Positions 27,524 through 37,229 of a stretch of DNA of 64,000 bases are shown one piece after another (within the stretch, counting starts at the first letter, position 1; the number at the start of each line of letters is the position of its first letter). The translations under genes were made by a program, and so were the position numbers. The notes under the pieces are model-generated. The model did not search any database and was not told the origin of the DNA. It worked only from the letters and a program-made list of their open reading frames with translations. The DNA comes from Debaryomyces hansenii CBS767 (Eukaryota; Ascomycota; Pichiomycetes; Serinales; Debaryomycetaceae), in contig NC_006049.2 of the NCBI RefSeq assembly GCF_000006445.2, forward strand, positions 992,001-1,056,000. Reading direction: 5' to 3'.

Positions 27524-29122
27524 TCACAATAGGCTGTACTGAGCGATTAGGTTGCATTCATGACGCAGGTCGGATGGCTCCGGCTGATCAGAGGGCTTTG
27601 GGAGCTGGTAATGGTAGAATTGGCCCGTTTGATAAGATGCAAGCATTATCAAGTGGCCATTGTTGTTAGTATTAGCAAAACCAATGGCCACTTTGTTTTT
27701 GGACTGGTGGAGATTGAACAATTGGGGAGGGGTGTATTCTGGTAGCTTGACGTAGGCGAAGGCCCTTCTGGGGGGCTCCCAGATGAGGTTTTCGAAGTAG
27801 TTTTTGTAGGGTAAGTTCCTGACGATAGTCTGGGTGTAGGGGTTGTTCATGAACCTGGACGAGCCCTCGACCTTTTTCTTTAGGACACCGAAATACGACG
27901 ACTTGGCCAGGTCTTTTTGGTCGGGGGCCGATGCGTCGGGGGTCTTGGAGATGAGCAAGTTGGCCAAGTTCTGGTTGAGGTCCTCCGACGACCTGTCTTC
28001 GTCGTCGGGGTCGCTCTCGTTAGCGGGGTCCTCTTCATACTCGAAGCTTTCATGCGGTTGCTTCAGGAGCCTGAAGAAATGAATTGTGTTGGACTCGGAT
28101 CCGCATCCCAATATCAGGTTGTCGAGACTGAAACTCAAGCAATTGACCTTGGCTATGTTGTGGCCCCGTCTCAAGTTAATTATCTGCGAAATATTGAACG
28201 GCTTAGATACGTCCTCGTCATCCGATGACTCTAAGTGACAGACTCTTATAATGGTCCCTTTTGAAGATGCGGTGGCTATCTTCTTGTTATCGTTGGAAAT
28301 TGTGATTTTGGCGAGAGATGAATCGTGGGCCTTGTAGATCAACCTGGGCTTGAGCTTAATGGTATCATATATCAATACCCACCCATTCGAGTCCTTCTGT
28401 AAGTCTTCTAGAGTAATGATGTCTTTATCAATCTTGTTCTCTGTAAATTCAATGAGTGGCTTGAGAGACGTAAGAATATTTGAATCGCTAGCCCTCGTCA
28501 CATTTACACCATTTTCGGTATTGAATAAGTCCGTTTGATCCGTTATATTTGAAATTGGTAACACAAGCAATGACTTGTCCTCTGCCCCGAGGTCTCCAAC
28601 GAATAGCTTCTGGTGGGTTTCCTCCTCACTGTCCTTAGAGGAAAACGAACTGATTTCCAAGACTTTAATTAACCTCACACAGCTCAAATCATAGATGTAT
28701 ATCTGTCCACTCTCTAATATAACACAGAGACGCTTCCTATTCAATTTAACATCTATTATATGCGACGGGAAGGTCAATTCACATATCTTCATATTTTGCT
28801 TCAAATTATATATTTTTAATAGCCTGTTCCCCACAGATTCATTCTGGGGAATGATAATAGTAAGTGAAGTTGAAAACAACATTTTCAAATACAGCGTCGG
28901 AGAATCTTCTCCTATCTTATTGTATTCATTACCATTGCCTTTGTCAATAATAATTTCTTTGTCATTATCATTTGGCTTATCGCCTTTTGTACCCGATGAA
29001 CCTTGATAAGAAGAATAGAATTCTCCAAATGGATCACAATTGAATATCTTGTGATACTTCGTGGTGGATACCGAAACACACGAGTAATCCTGATTGAATG
29101 TTAAGTTATTAATGATTACCAT
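27524..29122 (-). CDS. ATG21: PROPPIN phosphoinositide-binding WD40 protein, Atg21-like
   Basis: 532-residue beta-propeller protein of the Atg18/Atg21/Hsv2 family. It begins NNLTFNQDYSCVSVSTTKYHKIFNCDPFGE and has blade strands ICELTFPSHIIDVKLNRKRLCVILES and IYDTIKLKPRLIYKAHDSSLAKITISNDNKKIATAS. The phosphoinositide motif, FRRG in the family, reads LRRG here (about residues 318-321). It is followed by FSLDNLILGCGSESNTIHFFRL and NLIWEPPRRAFAYVKL. Atg21 binds PI3P and organises Atg8 lipidation and Cvt/autophagy at the vacuole. ATG21 rather than ATG18 is inferred from the HFFRL and WEPPRR regions. Strongly G+C-rich 3' half. Confidence 0.72.
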   Translation of the reverse strand: MVIINNLTFNQDYSCVSVSTTKYHKIFNCDPFGEFYSSYQGSSGTKGDKPNDNDKEIIIDKGNGNEYNKIGEDSPTLYLKMLFSTSLTIIIPQNESVGNRLLKIYNLKQNMKICELTFPSHIIDVKLNRKRLCVILESGQIYIYDLSCVRLIKVLEISSFSSKDSEEETHQKLFVGDLGAEDKSLLVLPISNITDQTDLFNTENGVNVTRASDSNILTSLKPLIEFTENKIDKDIITLEDLQKDSNGWVLIYDTIKLKPRLIYKAHDSSLAKITISNDNKKIATASSKGTIIRVCHLESSDDEDVSKPFNISQIINLRRGHNIAKVNCLSFSLDNLILGCGSESNTIHFFRLLKQPHESFEYEEDPANESDPDDEDRSSEDLNQNLANLLISKTPDASAPDQKDLAKSSYFGVLKKKVEGSSRFMNNPYTQTIVRNLPYKNYFENLIWEPPRRAFAYVKLPEYTPPQLFNLHQSKNKVAIGFANTNNNGHLIMLASYQTGQFYHYQLPKPSDQPEPSDLRHECNLIAQYSLL

Positions 29123-29299
29123 TGTTGTCCTTAAACCGTTTGTTCTTTATCAATTTAGTTATATGCTTATTAAATGACTTTTTTATTTAATCGCGTAGTG
29201 GGATTTTATCCACTAAAACCTATACTAGAATCTAATAAATGAAGTTACTATCTAATTCATTAAATATATTGGATATATATATATGGCCAAAGCGTATAT

Positions 29300-30136
29300 C
29301 TACTCGTCAACTTCTTCTAATACAACTTTACGTTTAGTTGGGGCGTTTTCTGCTGGCTTGACACCAGTAGCAGCTCCAGAGCTTTCTGTCTCAGGCTTTG
29401 ATGCCGACTTACTAGACTTGCCCTTCTTGGATTTTTTTGGTTCGTCCCATCCGTACAATGGTTGGAAACTTTCGAGAACACCGCAATCTTCGAATAAATT
29501 AGGATACAACCAAAATGCTCTTGGCAAGACAAGCAATGTAATTATGTAAATGATCAATCTAATGATGGCAATCAAAAAAAATAAACCTAACAAGCCTAGT
29601 AATCCCATAGACAAGTACCATACGCCAATCTTCATAAAGTTAGGCCATAATGGGAATAAAATAATAGTAAATATACCCACAAGCAATAAAATACTGTATA
29701 GTAAAATGAATGGGTTTGGCTTATTATAGGTCCAAACAAAATACGCATTTGGCTCTATATTGGCCTTGGTCGATTGTTTTAATGTTGGCTTGGTCTTATT
29801 TGGCTTCCAGCTCTTATTTGCTTGCTTAATTTCATTATAATGTAACTTTTCTACTGGAATAACAAATTGACTTTGAATTAATGTAATAAACACTTTTGCA
29901 GCTTCTTGTTCGTCAGCAATTGGAATCAATCCATTCTTATGATTTGCTTGTTTAGTCTTATAGTCGTCACTTAATAACGCTCTGGCTAATCTCTTATATC
30001 TGAAAAATTCCACATCTTCAGAGTTATTCAACAAACCTGTTCTTTGCTTCAAAATTTTATTATCCTTCAAATAATTAGCTATATTTATAGCCACTTGAGA
30101 CCTTTGATTCGAAGTGGTGATTGGAACTTCCGCCAT
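29300..30136 (-). CDS. SEC62: Protein translocation subunit Sec62
   Basis: 278 residues. The cytosolic N-terminus (IANYLKDNKILKQRTGLLNNSEDVEFFRYKRLARALLS) binds Sec63. Two membrane spans follow (about 148-168 and 175-210), separated by a short FPLWPNFMKIG loop, then the conserved LPRAFWLYPNLFEDCGVLESF. The Lys/Ser-rich cytosolic tail ends in acidic residues (VVLEEVDE). Sec62 works with the Sec61 channel in post-translational import into the ER. The order and motifs match the family closely, and length equals the yeast protein (~280). Confidence 0.95.
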   Translation of the reverse strand: MAEVPITTSNQRSQVAINIANYLKDNKILKQRTGLLNNSEDVEFFRYKRLARALLSDDYKTKQANHKNGLIPIADEQEAAKVFITLIQSQFVIPVEKLHYNEIKQANKSWKPNKTKPTLKQSTKANIEPNAYFVWTYNKPNPFILLYSILLLVGIFTIILFPLWPNFMKIGVWYLSMGLLGLLGLFFLIAIIRLIIYIITLLVLPRAFWLYPNLFEDCGVLESFQPLYGWDEPKKSKKGKSSKSASKPETESSGAATGVKPAENAPTKRKVVLEEVDE

Positions 30137-30280
30137 ATTTATTGATTTAGCTTAATTGCTATACTGAAGTAAATCATTTGAAACCAGCTTATACGTGTTC
30201 AACGATTTTTTCAGGTAAATATCGAGGGAGTGCGCCATTCAAAAAACTACTTATCTATTACTATATATCTATAAAATACT

Positions 30281-32323
30281 CTATTTCTTCTTTTTATGCA
30301 AGAATTTGGTGTTTAGCTTCATACTATGGGGGGACTTAATTGGAGTGTGTTGCATAGTTGAATTAGGTGAGCCTGGTGTAGGTGTATGGGGTTGAGGTGA
30401 GGCAGAAAGCGAATGAGATGGGGAAACACGACGAGATTTTGGCAAATTCAAAGATAAAAATGATTTACTCGTCATCGGAGAGCTCGTCTTTCTACTATGT
30501 ATTGAGTTGTTATTAATCGGAATTGGAATTGATGTTGTAGAAAATGGCGTGATCTTGTTATCATCATCGTATGTAGGTGCCAATTCATTTTGATCATCGT
30601 CATAATCATCAATTGCTTGAGTATACGAAGGTACTTTTGATAAAGACATAACATCAAAAGTAGGCGACTTCATTGGCGATGATACTCTGCTTTCTATTTC
30701 CTTCGGAATATCGAAATAACTGGTGATATTCACCATTGAACCGGGCAAGGAGTTCAATGGTGTAGAATTATTGCTTTGCATTCTCAACTGTTCAAGCGGA
30801 CTTTGAGGCGATGAAATATCAAAAATCTTATCAAACACATGTTGTTGATACATCGGAGGCGCATTATCCGTTATATCCAATTCGTTACTGTCGATTTCAT
30901 CGTCGTCGTCGTTGTCAGCAGATAATACTTCGGGACTATGTGGAGTCGAATTGACAGCAGAGTCGTTCCTTACCTTTTTGAACAAAATATCCTGCTTCTC
31001 GTCGTGTGCAGTAAGATATCCCTGTGTCGAAATTTCGTATTTTCTACCCACTGGATAACCAGTGTTAGGACTTAGATAAATACAGACCGGTAAATTTGCT
31101 CTTAGTTCGCTGACATGCCCATCTTGGTTCTTCAATTGAACTGCTATTCTTAATCTATGTTTAACCTGGATAATGTTATTCTTTAAATCACAGGTTTGCG
31201 TAAGCTCTTTTAAGGACGACGGAACTTTGAAAGTCGATTTGACATCCCATCTATCGGCCGACAATGAATTTGAATCCGGTATTGACATCGTTTGCTTACC
31301 TATAAGTTCTTCAAAGTCTCCAGATACACCATGGGAATGAGCAGTATGAGAACGTTGGACAATAACGCCACTCATACCTTTCAATTTTAGTCCTTTCGCA
31401 ATAGGAATAACCATTAATTTGACAGTAATGGTCGATCCAATTGCAATACCTTTTCTTTTGAGACCAACACTATATTGAGCCTTATTAGGCCAATTGTTAT
31501 CAATATCGATACTATCTGACAAGTTCATATTATCTGGATGCAATGTTCTCTGGATTCTAATATGTTTGGCAGTATGGATCGATTTTTCGAAACGGCCTCT
31601 TTCAATAATACACTCTAACTTATACAAGAGACTACAGCATTTTAAACCCTCTATAGTCTCGGGCGTGTTAGCTGGTAAGTAGCATTTGAATGGTAACCGA
31701 TAGTTACCTTGTGGCAATAAGTAGTCATTGTTAGACGTCGTCTTGTACTGCTTGAAAGGGGTTCCATCAACACCACTTTTGGGCAATTTTACCAACGAGC
31801 CTGACAGGTTAATTTTGTTTAATGAAGGCTGAGACTTAGTTCTGAAATATGTCGGTCTTTCAAGCGAGTTGGAACCACTACCATCGGCTTCCTGAACATC
31901 GGTGAACGATGCAGACAGCGTCAGTCTATGGCCTCCATGACTCTTAGGATGAGTTTTCTTTATGGCATCGTGAAGTTTATGCATCTTGACAAATTTATCG
32001 CCATAATTACCAAATTTGATTTCTCCTTCTTCGTTAGTCAACAAGTTGCCCCATTCAACCTTCAATACGCATAGCTTATCATAAACTTGATCTGATATCA
32101 TTCCGCTTGGCATCCTCTCAAAAAACTCCACGTTAAACTCCCCCGTAAGATTTAGCTTTATCTTTTTAACATTCATGTCATGTGGCACTGATAACTTGAC
32201 GCTACCTTCAAAAGGTATTGGATCACATTCACTTTCATTGCCTTTAACCAATATCAAATCTTTATGTGGTGAATGTAATTTGATATCAAATAGTGCAATA
32301 TTTAGATTATTATGCTTAAACAT
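30281..32323 (-). CDS. Alpha-arrestin, Rsp5 adaptor-like
   Basis: 680 residues. An arrestin N domain (FDIKLHSPHKDLILVKG, FEGSVKLSVPHDMNVKKIKLNLTGEF) and an arrestin C domain (AQYSVGLKRKGIAIGSTITVKLMVIPIAKGLKLKG, ISTQGYLTAHDEKQDILFKK) are followed by a disordered Ser/Pro/Thr tail. A PPMY motif (PPxY, about residue 487) is a predicted WW-domain ligand for the Rsp5 ubiquitin ligase, so the protein probably directs endocytosis of plasma membrane transporters. An internal insertion (about 140-190) lies in the N domain. Which of the ART family it matches (Rod1/Rog3, Art5, Ecm21 or other) I cannot say. Confidence 0.85.
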   Translation of the reverse strand: MFKHNNLNIALFDIKLHSPHKDLILVKGNESECDPIPFEGSVKLSVPHDMNVKKIKLNLTGEFNVEFFERMPSGMISDQVYDKLCVLKVEWGNLLTNEEGEIKFGNYGDKFVKMHKLHDAIKKTHPKSHGGHRLTLSASFTDVQEADGSGSNSLERPTYFRTKSQPSLNKINLSGSLVKLPKSGVDGTPFKQYKTTSNNDYLLPQGNYRLPFKCYLPANTPETIEGLKCCSLLYKLECIIERGRFEKSIHTAKHIRIQRTLHPDNMNLSDSIDIDNNWPNKAQYSVGLKRKGIAIGSTITVKLMVIPIAKGLKLKGMSGVIVQRSHTAHSHGVSGDFEELIGKQTMSIPDSNSLSADRWDVKSTFKVPSSLKELTQTCDLKNNIIQVKHRLRIAVQLKNQDGHVSELRANLPVCIYLSPNTGYPVGRKYEISTQGYLTAHDEKQDILFKKVRNDSAVNSTPHSPEVLSADNDDDDEIDSNELDITDNAPPMYQQHVFDKIFDISSPQSPLEQLRMQSNNSTPLNSLPGSMVNITSYFDIPKEIESRVSSPMKSPTFDVMSLSKVPSYTQAIDDYDDDQNELAPTYDDDNKITPFSTTSIPIPINNNSIHSRKTSSPMTSKSFLSLNLPKSRRVSPSHSLSASPQPHTPTPGSPNSTMQHTPIKSPHSMKLNTKFLHKKKK

Positions 32324-32731
32324 GCTTAATCAAATATTAAACTGATTAAAATGAAACACTATTATGTAAAGCTATCAGATTTAAGGTTCATATATAATTG
32401 CTATATTTCAAGCGATCGTTCGTCTAATTTTTTAATAATAGGTGAGATAAGGATACAGAAAAAATATCAGAGAACAATATGCTTTGACTACCAACGGGTA
32501 AGCTTATATTGCTCAATATTACCTTCAAATCTATCTTTAAGGTTACCTTGACGAATTTCAGCGTAAGGAGATAAAATTTTATAGCGTCTAAATTATGTTT
32601 GCGTTTTCTTCGCTGAGATGTAGAGATGGAAATTTCAGGTCTTAACAATAATGCATATTTAAGCCGATCTATCTATTACTCTATTTATCTATTTATTAAA
32701 TTATTTCTATATATTTATTAATTTAGAGGGT
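32324..32731. other. Intergenic: arrestin promoter / hydrolase 3' region
   Basis: About 400 AT-rich bases with TATA-rich repeats at 32680-32725. Short open frames are low complexity. No RNA gene seen. Confidence 0.55.
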
Positions 32732-34012
32732 CTAGGAGGCGATTAATTCATCAAACTTAGCAAAGAATTCTTCAACTAATTGGACACACCAGAATTTTCC
32801 AGAAGATTGAACATAACCTAAATGTCCACCTAAATCAGTTTCCACCATACAAAGGTGAGGGTTATTTTCAACTTCCATCCATGGTAATCTTACACCAACG
32901 GCCGGGTCATCCGTAGAGTTCAAGATTAATGTAGGTGTGTGAATCTTCAGGATTCTATTAACTGGAGAAGCGTCTCTATAATATTCAAAAGGATTGCTGT
33001 ATCCAATAGTGTGACAGGTGTACACAGAGTCAAATTGCCAGGTCTTAGTTTGCTTCATACCTCTCTTTAAGTTCTCTTCATTGAATAATTCCGGATTATG
33101 GTGGTTTAACTCAGTAAAGTTATTCTTCACCAACTTATTCAAAAACGAGGTTAAAGCAGGATTAAAAAGATAGCTACCGGACCATGATTTTTCAATGTGG
33201 TAGGCACTGTCGATCAAATCCCATGGACAACCGACCAAACAGGCAGCGGTTATCATGGTATCATCCTTTATTTCAGCTAAGTAATTGGCCAAAATAGCAG
33301 CTCCAAATGAAAACCCGACGGTGTAAATAGGTCTATTAGGATTTCTTTTCTTTAATTCAACCAAAACTTCGTGAATATCACCGGTTGATAATGCAGTAAA
33401 CAATTTTCCGTTGGTGATTTTAGTACGACAACATCCTCTAGAATTAATAACTAAAGTATCCCATTTATTTTCATTCTTGCCAGTACTCAAGTATTCTGCT
33501 AAGTTACGAATCAATGGTTCGTGAGAACCACCTGCTAAACCATGCAAGACAACACAAATTGGTTTCGTAGATTGTGAACCTTCACTAGGGCTATTAACCT
33601 GTTCTAATTCTTCATTGGAAAAATATCTAGATCTAGGATGCAATTTTGGCCATCCCTCTGGTAAGGTCTTATCGTGAAGTGCCTTGAATTCTTCAGTATT
33701 TTCTGGTTGCGGGATTACATGATCAATGGAACAAACACCTCCATCTTCATATGTGAAAATCTCCCTACCATAATATACTTGGAACTTATGAGATAAGTTA
33801 GCGGACGAATAGTATAATGTTTGTAATAATCCATTAAATAAAAGTGGGTTCAACCATAATTTTTCTTTCTCATCGATAATTGGCAATTCGTCTTTGATAA
33901 AATCTGCGTATTTGATTGTTTTTTCACCATTCCTTAAAGGCAAATCGATAGATTTATCACTGTTAGATTGATGTATTTTAACATTACTTCTAAAGCCCCA
34001 AGGAAAAACCAT
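32732..34012 (-). CDS. Alpha/beta hydrolase, EEB1/EHT1 (ethanol O-acyltransferase/esterase) family
   Basis: 426 residues with the AB-hydrolase layout of the Eeb1/Eht1/YMR210W group: VVLHGLAGGSHEPLIRNLAEYL (oxyanion region), VINSRGCCRTKI, the nucleophile elbow VGFSFGAAILANYLAE (Ser in GFSFG), the acid in ILNSTDDPAVG and the histidine in DLGGHLGYVQSSG. The catalytic triad is complete. Yeast members form and hydrolyse medium-chain fatty acid ethyl esters or monoacylglycerols. The substrate here is an inference from family membership, and several paralogues are equally close. It lies upstream of the arrestin gene in the same orientation. Confidence 0.88.
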   Translation of the reverse strand: MVFPWGFRSNVKIHQSNSDKSIDLPLRNGEKTIKYADFIKDELPIIDEKEKLWLNPLLFNGLLQTLYYSSANLSHKFQVYYGREIFTYEDGGVCSIDHVIPQPENTEEFKALHDKTLPEGWPKLHPRSRYFSNEELEQVNSPSEGSQSTKPICVVLHGLAGGSHEPLIRNLAEYLSTGKNENKWDTLVINSRGCCRTKITNGKLFTALSTGDIHEVLVELKKRNPNRPIYTVGFSFGAAILANYLAEIKDDTMITAACLVGCPWDLIDSAYHIEKSWSGSYLFNPALTSFLNKLVKNNFTELNHHNPELFNEENLKRGMKQTKTWQFDSVYTCHTIGYSNPFEYYRDASPVNRILKIHTPTLILNSTDDPAVGVRLPWMEVENNPHLCMVETDLGGHLGYVQSSGKFWCVQLVEEFFAKFDELIAS

Positions 34013-34161
34013 TGTGTAGATACGTAAATTAATCTGAATGTAAAAATATAGGCGATGCCTGACTTATATAGAAAAAATCGACTTGCCGAGGTTAAATGTC
34101 GGGATTTGAATTTCTATTAGAATCTAAAATTAACTATGTAAGTATATTCATTCTACTCAGA

Positions 34162-36798
34162 TTAACAAGATTTTGATCCTTCTTTCTTAGTTGCTTCCTT
34201 GATAGCAGATTTCGATTTATTCGACGAAGTACTATTTTCAAGATGTCCTCTATCGTCTAAAGAAACCGACCCTGCACTTTCAAATAATGAAACTACGCCT
34301 GACAATAAGCCCAAAGTTTCTAAAACTTCAGATGGTTCTGTTAAGTGTGATGTAGCAATAGTTTGCTTCGAGGCAGGTCCTACTGCAACAGGATAAACAC
34401 CATGAGATCCATATTGGTTCGTTGGGTGATCCTTCAGGCTCCATTCTGCTTCAATATCCTTCAAAGATTTAAACATATCTTCGTCAGTAAAATCGTCCCC
34501 AAGACATAAAATAAAGTCCGGTAATTCATCAACTGGGACATCTTTATTATAATTAGTCACCACATGAGGTATTTGCTTAGCACCATGAGGATTTAGCACT
34601 AATCTCTTAACAATTTCACCTTTGTTGACAAAATTTGGTCTAACTTCAATATTTGCTTTGCCTGGCATAACTTCAACATCATACTCAGTAGCAACTGTTT
34701 CCTTCAAGAACTTTAAACACTTCTCAGCTTGATACTTACCGAGTTCTGGATCAGATCTACGGTAATGCCAAGTTAATGCGACCTTTTTCTGTTCGGTATT
34801 TGAACCAGGTGTCTTCTCAGTATATTCTTTGAAGACTTCTTTAACTTTAGTCTGCCATGACATGTCGAAAGATGCAGACAAATTAGACCATTCTGTAGAG
34901 CCAATGTCTTTAAGGAAACAACCATGTTCAGCTGATAGACCAATATTCTTAGATCCTAACCATTTATCTAAGAACGCCTGATCTCTACCAGAGATAACCC
35001 AAACTTGATTTTTAGGATCAGATGATAAAATATCCAATACAGCATTCAATCTGGATGAAGGAATAGCTGCTGCTGGATCTTTAACAATTGGTGTTAAAGT
35101 CCCATCATAGTCAAATAAGAATAATCTTCTATGAGAATTCTCATAATTATTCAATAACAAGGGTCTATTCAAAGCAGGGGTATAATGCGTTTGATGCGTA
35201 TTGTTAACATGATCAATTAAATGAGTTATGAAATTTGAGGTCCAATTCTGAATTGTGTTTGATGTAACTTGCTTATACAACCTTTCTTCTAATGCCCTCT
35301 TCTTATCTTTAGACATATAGAAACAATCGTTCATCGTTTTTGCAATTCCAACTGAATCCCATGGGTTTACCAAAATGGCTTCACTCAAGACAGAGGCAGT
35401 ACCTGTAAATTCCGATAAAATCAATGGAGAATAATTTTCTTTTTGGCATAACACGAATTCTAAGGAAGTCGTATTCATACCGTCTCTAACTGATGTGATA
35501 AGAGCCAAGTCGGCAACCCTTAATAAGGCTAAATATTCATCCTTGTTGATCCTCTTCTGATAGTGCAAAATTGGTGTAGAGTTTAAATCACCATATTCAC
35601 TATTGATATGATGAACTAACTCTGTCACCTTTTGCTCAACCTTCGCTGAATGAGAATATCCAGGACTTGAAACTTGAATTAATACAACCTTATCTCTCCA
35701 TTCAGGATACATTTGCAAAAACATTTCAAATGCTTGCAATTTTTGTACCACACCTCTGACAGTATCTAAACGATCTCTACCTACAATGATCTTCTTATCG
35801 GCATAAATTTCCCCTAATGCACGAACTTTCTGTTCAATACCAGAGTCAGAAGAAAACGCATCATATTCAATCTTTTTGGTATCAATACCAATAGGCAATG
35901 TTTCCAAAGATATAGCCGAACCATACGCCATAAGTTTATCCTTAGAAATTTCACATCCTAATAATCTCGTGCAGCATGACGAAAAATGTCTTTGAAATGC
36001 CTCTGATTGAAATGCAATCTTATCGGCACCCAACATACCATCTAATAAATGTGACCTTTTTGAAAGGCATCTAAAGTATTCTGAGGATGGAAATGGAGCA
36101 TGCATGAACAAACCAATTATAGCATTCGGAATCTCCATTCTTAACAACTGTGGAAGTAATAACAAATAGTAATCATGTATCCATATAACATCACCTGGCT
36201 TGTAAATCGATATGATCTTCTGGCAGTACGCTTCATTAAATTTGACGTAATCATGCCATGAACTTGCTTCGTCTTTACCATCCGAAGGTTCCCCTTGGAT
36301 GTAGTGGAAAACAGGCCATAAGACGTTTTCCGCATAATTCCTCCACCTTTCTTGATCTCTCCTTAGTAACCAGACTGGATGTATATGGGCAGACTTATTA
36401 GCGTCCCTGATTTTTCCTTCCAACGATGTCTTATCCTCTTTGTTTAAATATAACGGATCATCCGTTATATTTTCATTGATAATACTCTTAGAATTCGATG
36501 ACTTATTTATTAATTCTCCGGTCCATCCAACTAAATGGCTTTCCCAGTCTGTCTGCTGTGCCAAAAAAAATTGGGACGAATAAAGGGCAGAATTTCCTCT
36601 CACAGGTTCTACGTCCCAATTATCGTTCCCTGATTTATTAGTCTTCTTAACTATTTGCGTAGGTAACAGCGTCATGACATTAATGATTCTACCACTCAAC
36701 TTTAGCTTATCATTATTGGCATAATCCTTTGGGGATACCGTTTTACCATCGGATGGAAATGCTGACATGTTCTCAATTTCATTCAAAGCGTTGGTCAT
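34162..36798 (-). CDS. TPS2: Trehalose-6-phosphate phosphatase
   Basis: 878 residues, two domains. The N-terminal ~530 residues are a GT20 trehalose-phosphate-synthase-like domain (YNEAYCQKI, VIWIHDYYLLLLPQLLR, GLFMHAPFPSSEYFRCL, DGMNTTSLEFVLCQ), probably without synthase activity as in yeast Tps2. The C-terminal HAD phosphatase has the DxD nucleophile motif in LFLFDYDGTLTPIV (~560), SGRDQAFLD, SAEHGCFLKD and CLGDDFTDEDMF. It removes phosphate from trehalose-6-phosphate in stress-protectant trehalose synthesis. Length is close to the 896-residue S. cerevisiae Tps2. The tail is Ser/Lys-rich. Confidence 0.96.
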   Translation of the reverse strand: MTNALNEIENMSAFPSDGKTVSPKDYANNDKLKLSGRIINVMTLLPTQIVKKTNKSGNDNWDVEPVRGNSALYSSQFFLAQQTDWESHLVGWTGELINKSSNSKSIINENITDDPLYLNKEDKTSLEGKIRDANKSAHIHPVWLLRRDQERWRNYAENVLWPVFHYIQGEPSDGKDEASSWHDYVKFNEAYCQKIISIYKPGDVIWIHDYYLLLLPQLLRMEIPNAIIGLFMHAPFPSSEYFRCLSKRSHLLDGMLGADKIAFQSEAFQRHFSSCCTRLLGCEISKDKLMAYGSAISLETLPIGIDTKKIEYDAFSSDSGIEQKVRALGEIYADKKIIVGRDRLDTVRGVVQKLQAFEMFLQMYPEWRDKVVLIQVSSPGYSHSAKVEQKVTELVHHINSEYGDLNSTPILHYQKRINKDEYLALLRVADLALITSVRDGMNTTSLEFVLCQKENYSPLILSEFTGTASVLSEAILVNPWDSVGIAKTMNDCFYMSKDKKRALEERLYKQVTSNTIQNWTSNFITHLIDHVNNTHQTHYTPALNRPLLLNNYENSHRRLFLFDYDGTLTPIVKDPAAAIPSSRLNAVLDILSSDPKNQVWVISGRDQAFLDKWLGSKNIGLSAEHGCFLKDIGSTEWSNLSASFDMSWQTKVKEVFKEYTEKTPGSNTEQKKVALTWHYRRSDPELGKYQAEKCLKFLKETVATEYDVEVMPGKANIEVRPNFVNKGEIVKRLVLNPHGAKQIPHVVTNYNKDVPVDELPDFILCLGDDFTDEDMFKSLKDIEAEWSLKDHPTNQYGSHGVYPVAVGPASKQTIATSHLTEPSEVLETLGLLSGVVSLFESAGSVSLDDRGHLENSTSSNKSKSAIKEATKKEGSKSC

Positions 36799-37229
36799 CT
36801 TGATAGGATTAATCCGAGTAATTAACTTTGATAATCGTTCAATAATTATAGCTTTCGTAAAATATAAGTAGATAAAGAGTACGTATTTTTCATTATGCTG
36901 TCCTAATTATCGCATACTTAGCAATCAAAATCACGCGAAATTCTACATACTAAATTTTACAGCAATTAACAATCGTTCAATGCAGCTTTCCCAAGCACCT
37001 GCCATAGACCAGGTATTACGATCCTATTCTAATATACTCTACATAGTAATCGATTTCAAACAATTATTCAATTTTTTTCCTATTTTTTTTTGTTATATAT
37101 AATAAATCCATTAACCCATTTACCAAAAAATAACTATTACATTATATACTTTCAAAAATAGAATACAATTCTTTTCATCTTTTGCAAAAAAGTAAGAAAA
37201 AAATAACAAATAGCCTACCTAGAGTAAGC
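36799..37229. other. Intergenic: TPS2 promoter / PAB1 3' region
   Basis: About 430 AT-rich bases with T/A runs at 37075-37105 and 37170-37210. I looked for stress elements (CCCCT/AGGGG) upstream of TPS2 and saw none on either strand. Confidence 0.5.
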
